A stretch of 64,000 nt of DNA from Pseudomonas sp. MWU15-20650 (lineage in GTDB: Bacteria > Pseudomonadota > Gammaproteobacteria > Pseudomonadales > Pseudomonadaceae): positions 40,029 to 104,028 of the forward strand of contig NZ_JALJFG010000018.1 in assembly GCF_023242475.1 (NCBI RefSeq). Direction: 5' to 3'. Shown here in pieces: positions 47,523-56,797 of the stretch; position 1 is the first letter of the stretch; each line of letters opens with the position of its first letter. The notes beneath the pieces were generated by a model. It was not told the origin of the DNA, made no database searches, and was given only the letters and a program-made list of their open reading frames with translations. The translations under genes and the position numbers were made by a program.

Positions 47523-50500
47523 ATGGTTGATCGGCACGACTACGTGGCCCTCGAATGGGTCAAGGGTGACATTGCCGAAACCCTGAAACAGGCCCGTTCG
47601 GCGCTGGACGCGTATGTTGAAACCAGCGACGGCGACGCGATCAACGAGTGCCTGGCCGGGATTCACCAAGTGCATGGCGCACTGCAAATGGTCGAGTTCT
47701 ACGGCGCGGCGCTGCTGGCCGAGGAGATCGAGGAACTGGCCCTGGCCCTCCAGGCCGAGCGCGTCAGCCAGCGCGATGAAAGCATCCGCTTGTTGCAACA
47801 GGCCCTCGGTCAATTGCCGCTGTACCTGGACCGCGTGCACAGCGCCCGCCGCGATTTGCCGCTGGTGGTGCTGCCGCTGCTCAACGACCTGCGCAGCGCG
47901 CGCGGTGAGAGCCTGCTGTCGGAAACCAGCTTGTTCAGCCCACAGCTGCTGTTGATTGCGCCGTTGCCGGATGAAGCCCTGGCCCAACGCGCACCACCGG
48001 ACTTGCATGAGCAATTGCGCCAGTGGCATTCACTGCTGCAACAGGCTTTGGCCGGGCTGCTGCGCGAAGACCATGGCCCCAGCAACCTTGAAGACATGGC
48101 GCGGGTCTTCGCACGCCTCGAAGCGCTGTGCCAGGGCGCGCCGCTGTTACCGTTGTGGCAGGTCACTTCGGCGCTGGTCGAAGGCATGCTCACCGGCGTG
48201 ATCGCCAATAGCCCGGCGTTGCGCAGCCTGCTCAAGGCCAGCGACAAGCAACTCAAGCGGCTGCTGGCCCAGGGCATTGGCGGCATCAACCAGGCTGCGC
48301 CGGATGAGCTGCTCAAGAGCCTGTTGTTCTACGTCGCTAAAGTCACCCGGCCGACACCCCGCATGCAAAGCCTGAAGGAGCGCTACGGCCTGGATGAAGC
48401 CTTGCCTGACAGCGCGGTGGTCGATGCCGAGCGCGCGCGGCTGGCCGGGCCGGATCGCAACGCCATGGGCTCGGTGCTGGGCGCCTTGTGTGAAGAGTTG
48501 GTGAGGGTCAAGGAGCGCCTTGACCTGTTTGTACGCAGCGACCGTCAACACGCCGGCGACCTCGACGCTCTGCTGGCACCGTTGCGGCAAATCGCCGATA
48601 CCTTGGCCGTACTGGGGTTTGGCCAGCCGCGCAAAGTGATCATCGACCAGCTTGCCGTGGTATTGAGCCTGGTCCAGGGGCAACGCGAGCCCAGTGATGC
48701 GGTGTTGATGGATGTCGCCGGTGCATTGCTTTATGTCGAAGCGACGCTGGCGGGAATGGTCGGTACGGTTGAGCCGGAAAGCCGTGAAGAGAGCCGTCTG
48801 CCCACCACCGACCTGACCCAGATCCATCAACTGGTGATTCGTGAATCCTGCCAATGCCTCAAGCAAGCCCAGGAGCTGGTCATCGATTGTATCGAGGCCG
48901 ATTGGGACCGCCAGCGCCTGGAGTCCCTGCCGGAGCTGTTGAGCCAAGTGCGTGGCGCCCTGTCGATGATTCCCTTGCCCCGCGCGGCAAGCCTGATGCG
49001 GGGTTGCACCGATTACGTCGATGAGCAATTGATGGGCAACGATGCCGCGCCGTCAGACGTGCAGCTGGGGCATTTTGCCGAGGTGGTCAGCAGCTTGGAG
49101 TACTACCTGGAACGCATGCTCCAGGACCCCGATGCGGCCGGTGAAAAAGTGCTGGAGTTGGCGACCCAAGGCTTGAGCGCCCTGGGTTACCTGCCGGCCG
49201 AAAAGCCGTGGCGCCAGGCACTGGTTGCCCCCGACGGCGTACTGTCGAGCGAAACGGCGCCCAGCCAATCCCAGTTCGACGCGCTGGCCAGCCCCACCTC
49301 GCGCCTGAATCCGCCGGCGCTGCAACGCCCGGGCAGCCTGCTGCCACCACCGTCCGACGAAGAGCCGATTGACGATGAGCTGCGCGAGGTCTTCCTCGAA
49401 GAAACCGATGAAGTCCTCGAGGTGCTGCACCGCTACCTGCCCAACAGCGCAGACAAAACCGCCCAAGGCGAAATGCGCCGCGCCTTCCACACCTTGAAAG
49501 GCAGCGGCCGCATGGTGCGTGCCCTGGTGCTGGCCGAACTGGCCTGGGCTGTGGAAAACCTGCTCAACCGCGTGCTGGAGCGCAGTGTGGTCCTTGGCCC
49601 TGAGGTGCAACAGGTGCTGGATGACGCAGTGGCACTGCTGCCGGAATTGATCGCTGACTTTGCCACCGACGACCAGCGCCAGCGCGATGAGGTCGACGCC
49701 TTGGCCGCCCGTGCCCACGCCCTGGCCAGTGATGCTGCCGTGCCGGCCACTGAGCCCCATGACCCGATGTTGCTGGAGATCTTTCGCAACGAAGCCCAGA
49801 GCCATCTGGACAGTCTCAACCACTTCCTGCAACTGGCCGCCGAACACGTGCCGCTGCAAGTCAGTGACGAGCTGCAACGCGCCTTGCACACCCTCAAGGG
49901 CAGCGCCTATATGGCCGGCGTGCTGCCTATCGCCGAACTGGCGCGGCCGCTCGATCATCTGACCCGTGAGTACAAGGCCCACCGCCTGCCGATGGACCTG
50001 GATGAAGTCGAGTTGCTACTGGAAGCCGAAGGTCTGTTCCAACGTGGCTTGCGCCAGTTGGACAGCGGCCCGTTGGTGTCGATCAAGGGCGCGGCCGACG
50101 TGATCAGCCGCACCCAGGCCCTGCTCGAACATCAGCTTCAAGCCCTGCTGGACGCACCGAGCACCGGCCTGCGCATCAAGCGCGATCCGCACCTGATCAC
50201 CAACTTCCTGGCCCAGGGCATGGACATCCTGCTCGACGCCGAAAGCCTGCTGCGTCGCTGGCAGCAACATCCCGGCGAGCGTCAGGAACTGACGGCCTTG
50301 CTGGATGAACTGACCACGCTGGGAGAGGGTGCACACCTTGCCGACCTGCACCCCATCGACGAGTTATGCGAGGCCTTGCTCGACCTGTATGGCGCCGTGG
50401 AAGAAAGTAGCCTGGCAGTCAGCACGGCATTTTTTCATGAAGCCGAGCAGGCCCATGACGCGTTGATCAACATGCTCGACCAGTTGGCCGCCGGTCAGGA

Positions 50501-53342
50501 AATCAGCCCGGCGCCGGCGCGGGTAAAAGCCTTGCGCGAGTTGCTCGATGATGCCCTTGACCCGTCCGCCACCGGCCTGATCAAAAGCGACGGCAGCCGC
50601 GCGTTGAGCATTGCCGAGCTGGGCGCGGCGACCGAGCAGTTGAGTCATGAAACGGCGATGGACGACGAGATCGTCGAGATCTTCCTCGAAGAAGCGGTGG
50701 ACATCCTCGACAGCGCCGGGCAGTCCCTCAAACGCTGGTTGCTCGACCCCGACAGCGCGGCACCGTTGTCCTCCTTGCAACGTGACCTGCACACCCTCAA
50801 GGGCGGTGCGCGCATGGCCGAAATCGGCGCGCTGGCCGACCTCGCCCATGAGCTCGAATGCCTTTACGAAGGGCTGGTAGACCGCCGCTACAGTTACTCC
50901 ACCGAGCTGTCCCACGTGCTGATGGCCAGCCATGAACGGTTGGCCTTGCAGCTGGAAGAGTTGCAGCAGCATCAGCCGTTGAGCGACAGCACCGAGTTGG
51001 TCGCCAAGTTGCGTGAACTGCGCCAGAGCAGCGCGCCGGCAGCGCCGGTTGCGGCGCCGAACGCCTCGGGTGCGGACCCTGAGTTGCTGGAGATCTTCCT
51101 CGAAGAGGCCGCCGATATTCTCGACAGTTCGGGCAGCGCGCTGCTGCGCTGGCAGGCCGAGCCTGGCAATCGCCAGGAAGTGGAAACCCTGCTGCGCGAC
51201 CTGCATACCCTCAAGGGCGGCGCGCGCATGGTCGAGATCGGGCCGATTGGCGATTTGGCCCATGAGCTGGAGTTCCTCTACGAGGGCCTGTCCGCTGGGT
51301 TATTGGCACCGACCGCTGAACTGTTTGCGTTGCTGCAAGGGTGTCACGACCGTCTGGCGCAGATGATCGACGCCGTAACAGACGGGCTGCCGGTGGGCTC
51401 GGTGGACAAGCTCATCGAACGTATCAAAAGCCTGGTCCACCCAAGCGATGAGCCGGTGATGCCCGTGGGGATGGCGGCGAGCAAGGCGGAAGCGGCAGTC
51501 GACCCGGCGGCCGACATGGTGAAGATTTCTGCGGACTTGCTTGATGATCTGGTCAACCTGGCCGGCGAAACCTCGATCTTCCGGGGGCGTATCGAGCAGC
51601 AAGTCAACGACGCACGCGTTGCCCTGATCGAGGTGGAAACCACCATCGAGCGCATGCGCGACCAACTGCGCCGACTCGACACCGACACCCAGGGCCGTAT
51701 TCTCAGCCGGCAACAGGCCGAGGCTGAGCGCCTGGGCTATGAAGAATTCGACCCGCTGGAAATGGACCGCCATTCGCAGTTGCAGCAACTGTCCCGGGCG
51801 TTGTCCGAGTCCGCCTCCGACCTGCTCGACCTCAAGGAAACCCTCGACCGTCGCAACCAGGATGCGCACGACCTGTTGCAGCAACAGGCGCGTATCAACA
51901 CCGAGTTGCAGGAGGGCCTGATGCGCACGCGCATGGTGCCCTTTGAGCGCATGCTGCCACGCCTCAAGCGCATCGTACGCCAGGTGGCGCAGGAGCTGGA
52001 TAAGGACGTGGAGTTCGTGGTCGGCAATGCCGAAGGCGAGATGGACCGCAACGTGCTGGAGCGCATGGCGGCGCCGCTGGAACACATGCTGCGCAATGCC
52101 GTCGACCATGGCCTGGAATCCCGCGAGGTGCGCTTGCAGGCAGGCAAGCCGGAGAAGGGTCGCATCACCCTGGACCTGACCCACGAAGGCGGCGATATCG
52201 TCTTCGACATGCGTGACGACGGCGCGGGTGTGCCCCTCGAAGCGGTACGACGCAAGGCGATCAAGCGCGGCCTGCTCGACCCCAATCAAGAGATCAGCGA
52301 CCGTGACGTGTTGCAGTTCATCCTGCAACCGGGTTTTTCCACCGCGGAAAAAATCACCCAGATCTCCGGGCGTGGCGTGGGCATGGACGTGGTGCATGAA
52401 GAAGTGCGCCAGCTCGGAGGCTCGATGGTCATAGAGTCGACATCCGGCGTGGGCGTGCACTTTCGCATTCGCTTGCCGTTCACCGTGTCGGTCAATCGGG
52501 CCTTGATGGTGCAATGCGCGGACGATCAATACGCGATCCCGCTCAACACCATCGAAGGCTTGGTGCGCGTGCTGCCCCATGAATTGGCCGGGCACTATCA
52601 GCAAGACCCGCCGCGCTATGAATACGCCGGCCAGCGCTACGAATTGTTTTATCTGGGCGACCTGCTGCACACCGTCAGCCGCCCCAAACTGCTCGGCCAG
52701 TACCAGCCGGTGCCGGTGCTGCTGGTGCAGTGCAATGAGCGGCGCGTGGCGGTGCATGTGGATGCCATGGCCGGTACCCGGGAAATCGTGGTCAAGGGCC
52801 TGGGGCCGCAATTTGCCGGCGTGCAGGGGGTGTCCGGGGCGACCATTCTGGGCGACGGGCGTGTGGTGCTGATCATCGACTTGCTGGCGCATATCCGCGC
52901 ACGGCAACCGGCGTTGCCGGCCCAGGCGGCCGATGCGCCACTGGTCCTCAACGACCCGCTGAAAAAACGCCCGCTGCTGGTGCTGGTGGTGGACGATTCA
53001 GTCACCGTGCGTAAAGTCACCAGCCGCCTGCTGGAACGTAACGGCATGAATGTACTGACCGCCAAGGACGGTATCGACGCCATCGCCGTACTCGAAGAAC
53101 ACACCCCGGACCTGATGCTGCTCGACATCGAAATGCCGCGCATGGACGGCTTTGAAGTGGCGATCCAGGTGCGCAACGACCCCCGGCTGATGCGTCTGCC
53201 GATCATCATGATCACCTCGCGTACCGGCCAGAAACACCGCGACCGCGCCATGGCCATCGGCGTCAACGACTACTTGGGCAAGCCGTTCCAGGAGTCGGTG
53301 CTGCTGGAAAGCATTGCCTATTGGAGCAAGTCCCATGCTTGA
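47523..53342 (+). CDS. chpA: Chemosensory histidine kinase ChpA (multi-Hpt CheA fusion)
   Basis: 1939 residues. Seven phosphotransfer-like modules come first. Site residues by alignment with HTLKG are: His48 (HQVHGALQMV), Ser474 (SQVRGALSMI), His656, His789, Thr931 (TTLGEGAHLA), His1090 and His1228; the His656, 789, 1090 and 1228 sites have canonical HTLKG. Then come a CheA dimerisation helix pair (from about 1331), an HATPase with LEHMLRNAVDHG (about 1520), a CheW-like domain (about 1656–1790) and a C-terminal receiver with Asp1868 in LMLLDIEMPRMDG. It is shorter than the P. aeruginosa protein (about 2470 residues by recall), which has eight such modules. It directs PilG/PilH. Overlaps chpC by eight bases. 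Confidence 0.95.
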   Translation: MVDRHDYVALEWVKGDIAETLKQARSALDAYVETSDGDAINECLAGIHQVHGALQMVEFYGAALLAEEIEELALALQAERVSQRDESIRLLQQALGQLPLYLDRVHSARRDLPLVVLPLLNDLRSARGESLLSETSLFSPQLLLIAPLPDEALAQRAPPDLHEQLRQWHSLLQQALAGLLREDHGPSNLEDMARVFARLEALCQGAPLLPLWQVTSALVEGMLTGVIANSPALRSLLKASDKQLKRLLAQGIGGINQAAPDELLKSLLFYVAKVTRPTPRMQSLKERYGLDEALPDSAVVDAERARLAGPDRNAMGSVLGALCEELVRVKERLDLFVRSDRQHAGDLDALLAPLRQIADTLAVLGFGQPRKVIIDQLAVVLSLVQGQREPSDAVLMDVAGALLYVEATLAGMVGTVEPESREESRLPTTDLTQIHQLVIRESCQCLKQAQELVIDCIEADWDRQRLESLPELLSQVRGALSMIPLPRAASLMRGCTDYVDEQLMGNDAAPSDVQLGHFAEVVSSLEYYLERMLQDPDAAGEKVLELATQGLSALGYLPAEKPWRQALVAPDGVLSSETAPSQSQFDALASPTSRLNPPALQRPGSLLPPPSDEEPIDDELREVFLEETDEVLEVLHRYLPNSADKTAQGEMRRAFHTLKGSGRMVRALVLAELAWAVENLLNRVLERSVVLGPEVQQVLDDAVALLPELIADFATDDQRQRDEVDALAARAHALASDAAVPATEPHDPMLLEIFRNEAQSHLDSLNHFLQLAAEHVPLQVSDELQRALHTLKGSAYMAGVLPIAELARPLDHLTREYKAHRLPMDLDEVELLLEAEGLFQRGLRQLDSGPLVSIKGAADVISRTQALLEHQLQALLDAPSTGLRIKRDPHLITNFLAQGMDILLDAESLLRRWQQHPGERQELTALLDELTTLGEGAHLADLHPIDELCEALLDLYGAVEESSLAVSTAFFHEAEQAHDALINMLDQLAAGQEISPAPARVKALRELLDDALDPSATGLIKSDGSRALSIAELGAATEQLSHETAMDDEIVEIFLEEAVDILDSAGQSLKRWLLDPDSAAPLSSLQRDLHTLKGGARMAEIGALADLAHELECLYEGLVDRRYSYSTELSHVLMASHERLALQLEELQQHQPLSDSTELVAKLRELRQSSAPAAPVAAPNASGADPELLEIFLEEAADILDSSGSALLRWQAEPGNRQEVETLLRDLHTLKGGARMVEIGPIGDLAHELEFLYEGLSAGLLAPTAELFALLQGCHDRLAQMIDAVTDGLPVGSVDKLIERIKSLVHPSDEPVMPVGMAASKAEAAVDPAADMVKISADLLDDLVNLAGETSIFRGRIEQQVNDARVALIEVETTIERMRDQLRRLDTDTQGRILSRQQAEAERLGYEEFDPLEMDRHSQLQQLSRALSESASDLLDLKETLDRRNQDAHDLLQQQARINTELQEGLMRTRMVPFERMLPRLKRIVRQVAQELDKDVEFVVGNAEGEMDRNVLERMAAPLEHMLRNAVDHGLESREVRLQAGKPEKGRITLDLTHEGGDIVFDMRDDGAGVPLEAVRRKAIKRGLLDPNQEISDRDVLQFILQPGFSTAEKITQISGRGVGMDVVHEEVRQLGGSMVIESTSGVGVHFRIRLPFTVSVNRALMVQCADDQYAIPLNTIEGLVRVLPHELAGHYQQDPPRYEYAGQRYELFYLGDLLHTVSRPKLLGQYQPVPVLLVQCNERRVAVHVDAMAGTREIVVKGLGPQFAGVQGVSGATILGDGRVVLIIDLLAHIRARQPALPAQAADAPLVLNDPLKKRPLLVLVVDDSVTVRKVTSRLLERNGMNVLTAKDGIDAIAVLEEHTPDLMLLDIEMPRMDGFEVAIQVRNDPRLMRLPIIMITSRTGQKHRDRAMAIGVNDYLGKPFQESVLLESIAYWSKSHA

Positions 53343-53790
53343 CCACCGCACCAGCCAACTCACCGGCCTGCTGCTGCCCCTGGCCGATCGCAACTTGGTA
53401 CTGCCCAACGTCGCCATCGCCGAGCTGATCGACTTCCAGCGTGGCGAACCGGCCAGCGATGCGCCGCCATGGTACTTGCGGCAGGTCACGTGGCGCGATC
53501 GACAGATTCCGCTGATCAGCTTTGAAGCGGCCTGCGGCGAGGCCAGCATGACGGGCGAACGCTCACGCATCGTGGTGTTGAATGCACTGGGCGGGCGACC
53601 GACGTTGAAATTCATTGCGCTGGTGATCCAGGGCATTCCCCGCTCGTACAAGCTTGATAGCGAACTGGCCTACGTGGACGTGCCCCTGTGCCCGCTGGAA
53701 CTGGCGGCGGTGCAAGTGGGCGAGCAGGTGGCGAAGGTGCCGGATTTGATGGGGCTTGAAGCGTTGTTGGTGGAGTCCGGCCTAGCGTAA
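53335..53790 (+). CDS. chpC: CheW-like protein ChpC
   Basis: 151 residues of CheW-like fold (LTGLLLPLADRNLVLPNVAIAELIDF, PWYLRQVTWRDRQIPLISFE, YVDVPLCPLELAAV). In P. aeruginosa ChpC is an accessory adaptor of the Chp system. The ATG at 53335 lies within the chpA stop (8-base overlap). The gene chpB (CheB-like methylesterase), which lies between chpA and chpC in P. aeruginosa, is absent. Operon end. Confidence 0.9.
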   Translation: MLDHRTSQLTGLLLPLADRNLVLPNVAIAELIDFQRGEPASDAPPWYLRQVTWRDRQIPLISFEAACGEASMTGERSRIVVLNALGGRPTLKFIALVIQGIPRSYKLDSELAYVDVPLCPLELAAVQVGEQVAKVPDLMGLEALLVESGLA

Positions 53791-53986
53791 ACACGCGTGT
53801 CGCGCCGCTGCGGTTGAAATTATCGTTTTAGACGAGAAAAGCAGATTTGTTATCAAATTAAAGTGATCGTTAGCATTTTTATCGGAGATGGCTGATGACG
53901 CGCGGCTACTCATCATTTTCCAGCTTGCCCAAGAGCGGCTCAAGGAAGTGCTCGTGGACTGCTATCTAACATGCGCTACTGAGCAA

Positions 53987-54149
53987 ATGTGGGAGGTGCG
54001 GTGCGACTATCCGACTTGCCCCGATAGCAGTGTATCAGCCACACATTTATCAGCTAACCCACTGCGCTTTTGTAGGAGCGAGCAAGCTCGCTCCTACAGA
54101 GGGCGATGTACGCTTAACTGACTGGCATCAGGGTAAGCCCCTCCCACTT
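53987..54149. repeat. Mosaic REP element
   Basis: The left end is a variant arm: TGTGGGAGGTGCGGTGCGAC, then TATCCGACTTGCCCCGATAG. The right end is GGTAAGCCCCTCCCACTT. Between them lies an unrelated hairpin of the CTGTAGGAGCGAGC family (54071–54098). The variant left arm is the reverse of the unusual arm at 9707–9750. Confidence 0.75.
54071..54098. repeat. TGTAGGAGCGAGC palindrome nested in a REP
   Basis: TGTAGGAGCGAGC, loop AA, GCTCGCTCCTACA: a perfect 13-base-pair stem made from the arm sequence of the RAYT-flanking repeats, without their loop. It sits inside the loop of another REP. Confidence 0.88.
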
Positions 54150-54159
54150 TCTCCACACC

Positions 54160-54447
54160 TCAATCAATCCGCGCAAACCGCTCAATTATCGGTTGCTCCC
54201 GATGCTCGGCCTGCCATAAGTCGTAGGCACTTTGCATCGACAACCATAACTGGGCAGTACTCACGCCGGCCCGTTCCAACCGAACGGCAAGGTCCGGGCT
54301 GACCGGGGCGTGGCCATGCAGGATCCTTGAAAAAGTCTCACGGGCGAAACCAAGGCGTCGCGCCATCTCGGTAATGGTGATGCCCAAGGCTGGGATAACG
54401 TCCTCAAGTAAAATTTCACCTGGGTGAGGTGGGTTGTGCATACCCAT
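54160..54447 (-). CDS. higA: HigA-family antitoxin
   Basis: 95 residues: the N-terminal NPPHPGEILLEDVIPALGITITEMARRLGFARETFSRIL is an XRE-type helix-turn-helix with the HPGE start typical of HigA/VapI addiction-module antidotes, followed by PDLAVRLERAGVSTAQLWLSMQSAYDLWQAE. It neutralises HigB and represses the operon. It lies 14 bases downstream of the toxin gene, matching the inverted toxin-first order of higBA loci. Confidence 0.93.
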   Translation of the reverse strand: MGMHNPPHPGEILLEDVIPALGITITEMARRLGFARETFSRILHGHAPVSPDLAVRLERAGVSTAQLWLSMQSAYDLWQAEHREQPIIERFARID

Positions 54448-54461
54448 ATCAATGCCTCTAC

Positions 54462-54740
54462 TCAGTGGTAGTCAAGATAGTCGACCAGTTCGACCTGATC
54501 GTCGAACATCCGAAAAATGATGCGCCAGTTACCACTTATGCTGACGGACCAGTAGTCGATCAGGTCGCCCTTCAAACGATGGAAGCGCCAGCCGGGCAGG
54601 GCCAGTGCATCTGGGTGCTCGGCTTTGTCCAGAATGAGCAGAACGCGGCGCAAGCGCTTTGCATGATTCGCGTTGATGCCTCTGGTTGAACCGGTCTCAT
54701 AGAAGGCCCTGAGTCCCTTATGTTTCCAGCTAACGATCAT
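54462..54740 (-). CDS. higB: HigB-family RelE-like toxin
   Basis: 92 residues of RelE/ParE-superfamily fold: SWKHKGLRAFYETGSTRGINANHAKRLRRVLLILDKAEH, PGWRFHRLKGDLIDYWSVSISGNWRIIFR. HigB cleaves mRNA on the ribosome. The basic and aromatic residues (Arg, Lys, His, Trp) in WRFHRLKG and NWRIIF are as in functional members. It is first in the higBA operon, with a perfect palindrome just upstream (54754–54767). Confidence 0.93.
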   Translation of the reverse strand: MIVSWKHKGLRAFYETGSTRGINANHAKRLRRVLLILDKAEHPDALALPGWRFHRLKGDLIDYWSVSISGNWRIIFRMFDDQVELVDYLDYH

Positions 54741-54753
54741 GGCACGATTGTGA

Positions 54754-54767
54754 TGTGATGCATCACA
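54754..54767. promoter_or_regulatory. Candidate HigA operator palindrome
   Basis: TGTGATGCATCACA is a perfect 14-base palindrome centred about 20 bases before the higB start codon. This is a typical place for autoregulation by a HigA dimer. Confidence 0.6.
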
Positions 54768-54965
54768 CTCTGCAATAGCCTTGCATCGGGTTTAACGGTC
54801 GGATTCATGATGTCTGCCCGTGGCACGATTCGGATGGAAAAGGCTAGAGAGGCGGGTTCCGAGCAACAACCTGAAGACCTTCGACCTGGACATTTCCCAG
54901 CGCGCCATCATGCTCGGGATTCAGCAAATGGCCGAGTTGGGGCAGTTGCTGGTCGATAGGGCACT

Positions 54966-54987
54966 GGAGCAAGCCTCCTCCCATATT
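54966..54987. repeat. Solitary REP half-site upstream of mdcA
   Basis: GGAGCAAGCCTCCTCCCATA is a decayed right arm of a GTGGGAGG REP without visible partner. Confidence 0.55.
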
Positions 54988-55007
54988 TTGATTTCACTTG
55001 GCTGGGG

Positions 55008-55021
55008 TCAGCGTTTGCTGA
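55008..55021 (+). promoter_or_regulatory. Possible MdcR (LysR-type) binding site upstream of mdcA
   Basis: TCAGC-GTTT-GCTGA is a perfect 5-base inverted repeat about 110 bases before the mdcA start. Size and location fit an LTTR box (T-Nx-A dyad). Assignment to MdcR is inferred only from context. Confidence 0.3.
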
Positions 55022-55126
55022 TGAACAATTACTCTGACCGTAACGATCTGCCACCCAGCTTGATTGATGGCTCTCTGAATCACTCCTAAGGTACAGCCCA
55101 CGACAGCAAACTCCCGTGGAGCGACC

Positions 55127-56797
55127 ATGACAACAACCATCACCCCCGACTCGCGCTGGACGCGGCGGCGCGACGAGAAGCAGCGGCGGCTCGGGCTGGT
55201 CAAGAGATTCGCAGACGGGGCGGTGTTGCCCAGTGACAAGATCGTCGAGGCCCTGGAAGCGCTGATCCTGCCCGGCGACCGCGTGGTGCTGGAGGGTAAT
55301 AACCAGAAGCAAGCCGACTTCCTCTCGCGCTCCCTGGCCAAGGCCGACCCGGCCAAGCTCCACGATTTGCACATGATCATGCCCAGTGTCGGCCGTTCCG
55401 AGCACCTGGACCTGTTTGAAAAAGGTATCGCGCGCAAGCTCGACTTCTCTTTCGCCGGCACCCAATCCCTGCGCATCAGCCAGTTGCTGGAAGATGGCTT
55501 GCTGGAAATCGGTGCGATCCATACGTACATCGAACTCTATGCGCGGCTGGTGGTGGACCTGATCCCCAACGTGGTGCTTTCGGCCGGCTTCATGGCCGAC
55601 CGCGCCGGCAATATCTACACCGGCGCCAGCACCGAAGACACCCCGGCGCTGATCGAGCCCGCAGCCTTCAGTGATGGCATCGTCATCGTGCAGGTCAACC
55701 AGTTGGTGGACGACGTCACCGACTTGCCTCGCGTCGACATCCCCGCCAGTTGGGTCGATTTCGTGGTGGTGGCCGACAAGCCGTTCTACATCGAACCGCT
55801 GTTCACCCGCGACCCGCGCCATATCAAGCCGGTGCATGTGCTGATGGCGATGATGGCGATCCGTGGCATCTATGAAAAACACAATGTGCAGTCGTTGAAC
55901 CATGGGATCGGCTTCAACACCGCCGCGATTGAATTGATCCTGCCCACCTATGGCGAGTCCCTTGGGCTCAAGGGCAAGATCTGCCGCAACTGGACCCTCA
56001 ACCCACACCCCACTCTGATCCCCGCCATTGAAAGCGGCTGGGTGCAAAGCGTGCATTGCTTCGGCACCGAGCTGGGCATGGAGAACTACATCGCCGCACG
56101 GCCGGATGTGTTCTTCACCGGCCGCGACGGCTCCCTGCGCTCCAACCGGATGTTTTGCCAACTGGCTGGCCAATACGCGGTGGACCTGTTTATCGGTGCC
56201 ACTTTGCAAGTGGACGGCGACGGGCACTCCAGCACCGTGACCCGTGGCCGTCTCGCCGGATTTGGCGGCGCGCCGAACATGGGTCACGACCCGCGTGGTC
56301 GCCGCCACGGCACTCCCGCCTGGCTGGATATGCGCCACGACGATGCGCCTGAGGCTTTGCTGGAGCGCGGCAAAAAACTCGTGGTGCAAATGGTTGAGAC
56401 CTTCCAGGAGGGTGGCAAACCGACCTTTGTCGAGACCCTCGACGCGGTGGAAGTCGCACGCAAAAGCGGCATGCCCCTGGCGCCGATCATGATCTATGGC
56501 GACGACGTCACCCATTTGCTCACCGAGGAAGGCATCGCCTACCTGTACAAGGCGCGTTCCCTGGAAGAGCGCCAGGCGATGATCGCCGCCGTTGCCGGTG
56601 TGACCGCCATCGGCATGCGCCACAACCCTAAAGACGCCGCGCGCATGCGCCGCGAAGGCTTGATTGCCTTGCCCGAAGACTTGGGCATTCGCCGCACCGA
56701 CGCCACCCGCGAGCTGTTGGCCGCCAAGAGCGTGGCCGACCTGGTGGAGTGGTCCGGTGGCTTGTACAACCCGCCTGCCAAATTCAGGAGCTGGTAA
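55127..56797 (+). CDS. mdcA: Malonate decarboxylase subunit alpha (acetyl-ACP:malonate ACP transferase)
   Basis: 556 residues. CoA-transferase-like subunit that swaps acetate for malonate on the ACP thiol of the enzyme. Characteristic pieces: start [68 protein letters not shown], and [21 protein letters not shown] near the C-terminal half. First gene of a biotin-independent mdc operon. Its stop overlaps the mdcB start by one base. Normal length. Confidence 0.96.
   Translation: MTTTITPDSRWTRRRDEKQRRLGLVKRFADGAVLPSDKIVEALEALILPGDRVVLEGNNQKQADFLSRSLAKADPAKLHDLHMIMPSVGRSEHLDLFEKGIARKLDFSFAGTQSLRISQLLEDGLLEIGAIHTYIELYARLVVDLIPNVVLSAGFMADRAGNIYTGASTEDTPALIEPAAFSDGIVIVQVNQLVDDVTDLPRVDIPASWVDFVVVADKPFYIEPLFTRDPRHIKPVHVLMAMMAIRGIYEKHNVQSLNHGIGFNTAAIELILPTYGESLGLKGKICRNWTLNPHPTLIPAIESGWVQSVHCFGTELGMENYIAARPDVFFTGRDGSLRSNRMFCQLAGQYAVDLFIGATLQVDGDGHSSTVTRGRLAGFGGAPNMGHDPRGRRHGTPAWLDMRHDDAPEALLERGKKLVVQMVETFQEGGKPTFVETLDAVEVARKSGMPLAPIMIYGDDVTHLLTEEGIAYLYKARSLEERQAMIAAVAGVTAIGMRHNPKDAARMRREGLIALPEDLGIRRTDATRELLAAKSVADLVEWSGGLYNPPAKFRSW

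Larger units (their letters stand above)
53791..54159. other. Accessory intergenic patch with AT-rich segment and repeats
   Basis: 369 bases between chpC and higA. It starts with about 70 bases of AT-rich DNA (TTTGTTATCAAATTAAAGTG), unlike the flanking core genes, and continues in a mosaic of REP fragments (53987–54149). A 77-codon frame (53888–54121) is half repeat and not credible. It looks like a site of repeated insertion. Confidence 0.5.
54768..55126. other. Intergenic region higB / mdcA
   Basis: About 360 bases. An 89-codon plus-strand frame (54820–55089) lacks family features and contains a REP fragment (54966–54987). The last 120 bases must hold the mdc promoter; a possible LysR-type site lies at 55008–55021. 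No further gene is recognised. Confidence 0.45.

Noticed and set aside
51300..52907. 535-codon frame opposite chpA
   Set aside because: Shadow of the CheA kinase region; no family resemblance.
53888..54121. 77-codon frame between chpC and higA
   Set aside because: Its second half is REP sequence, and there is no good ribosome site or recognisable family.
54820..55089. 89-codon frame upstream of mdcA
   Set aside because: Contains a REP fragment and overlaps the likely mdc promoter; no similarity recognised. It could be a remnant, but I cannot support a gene.
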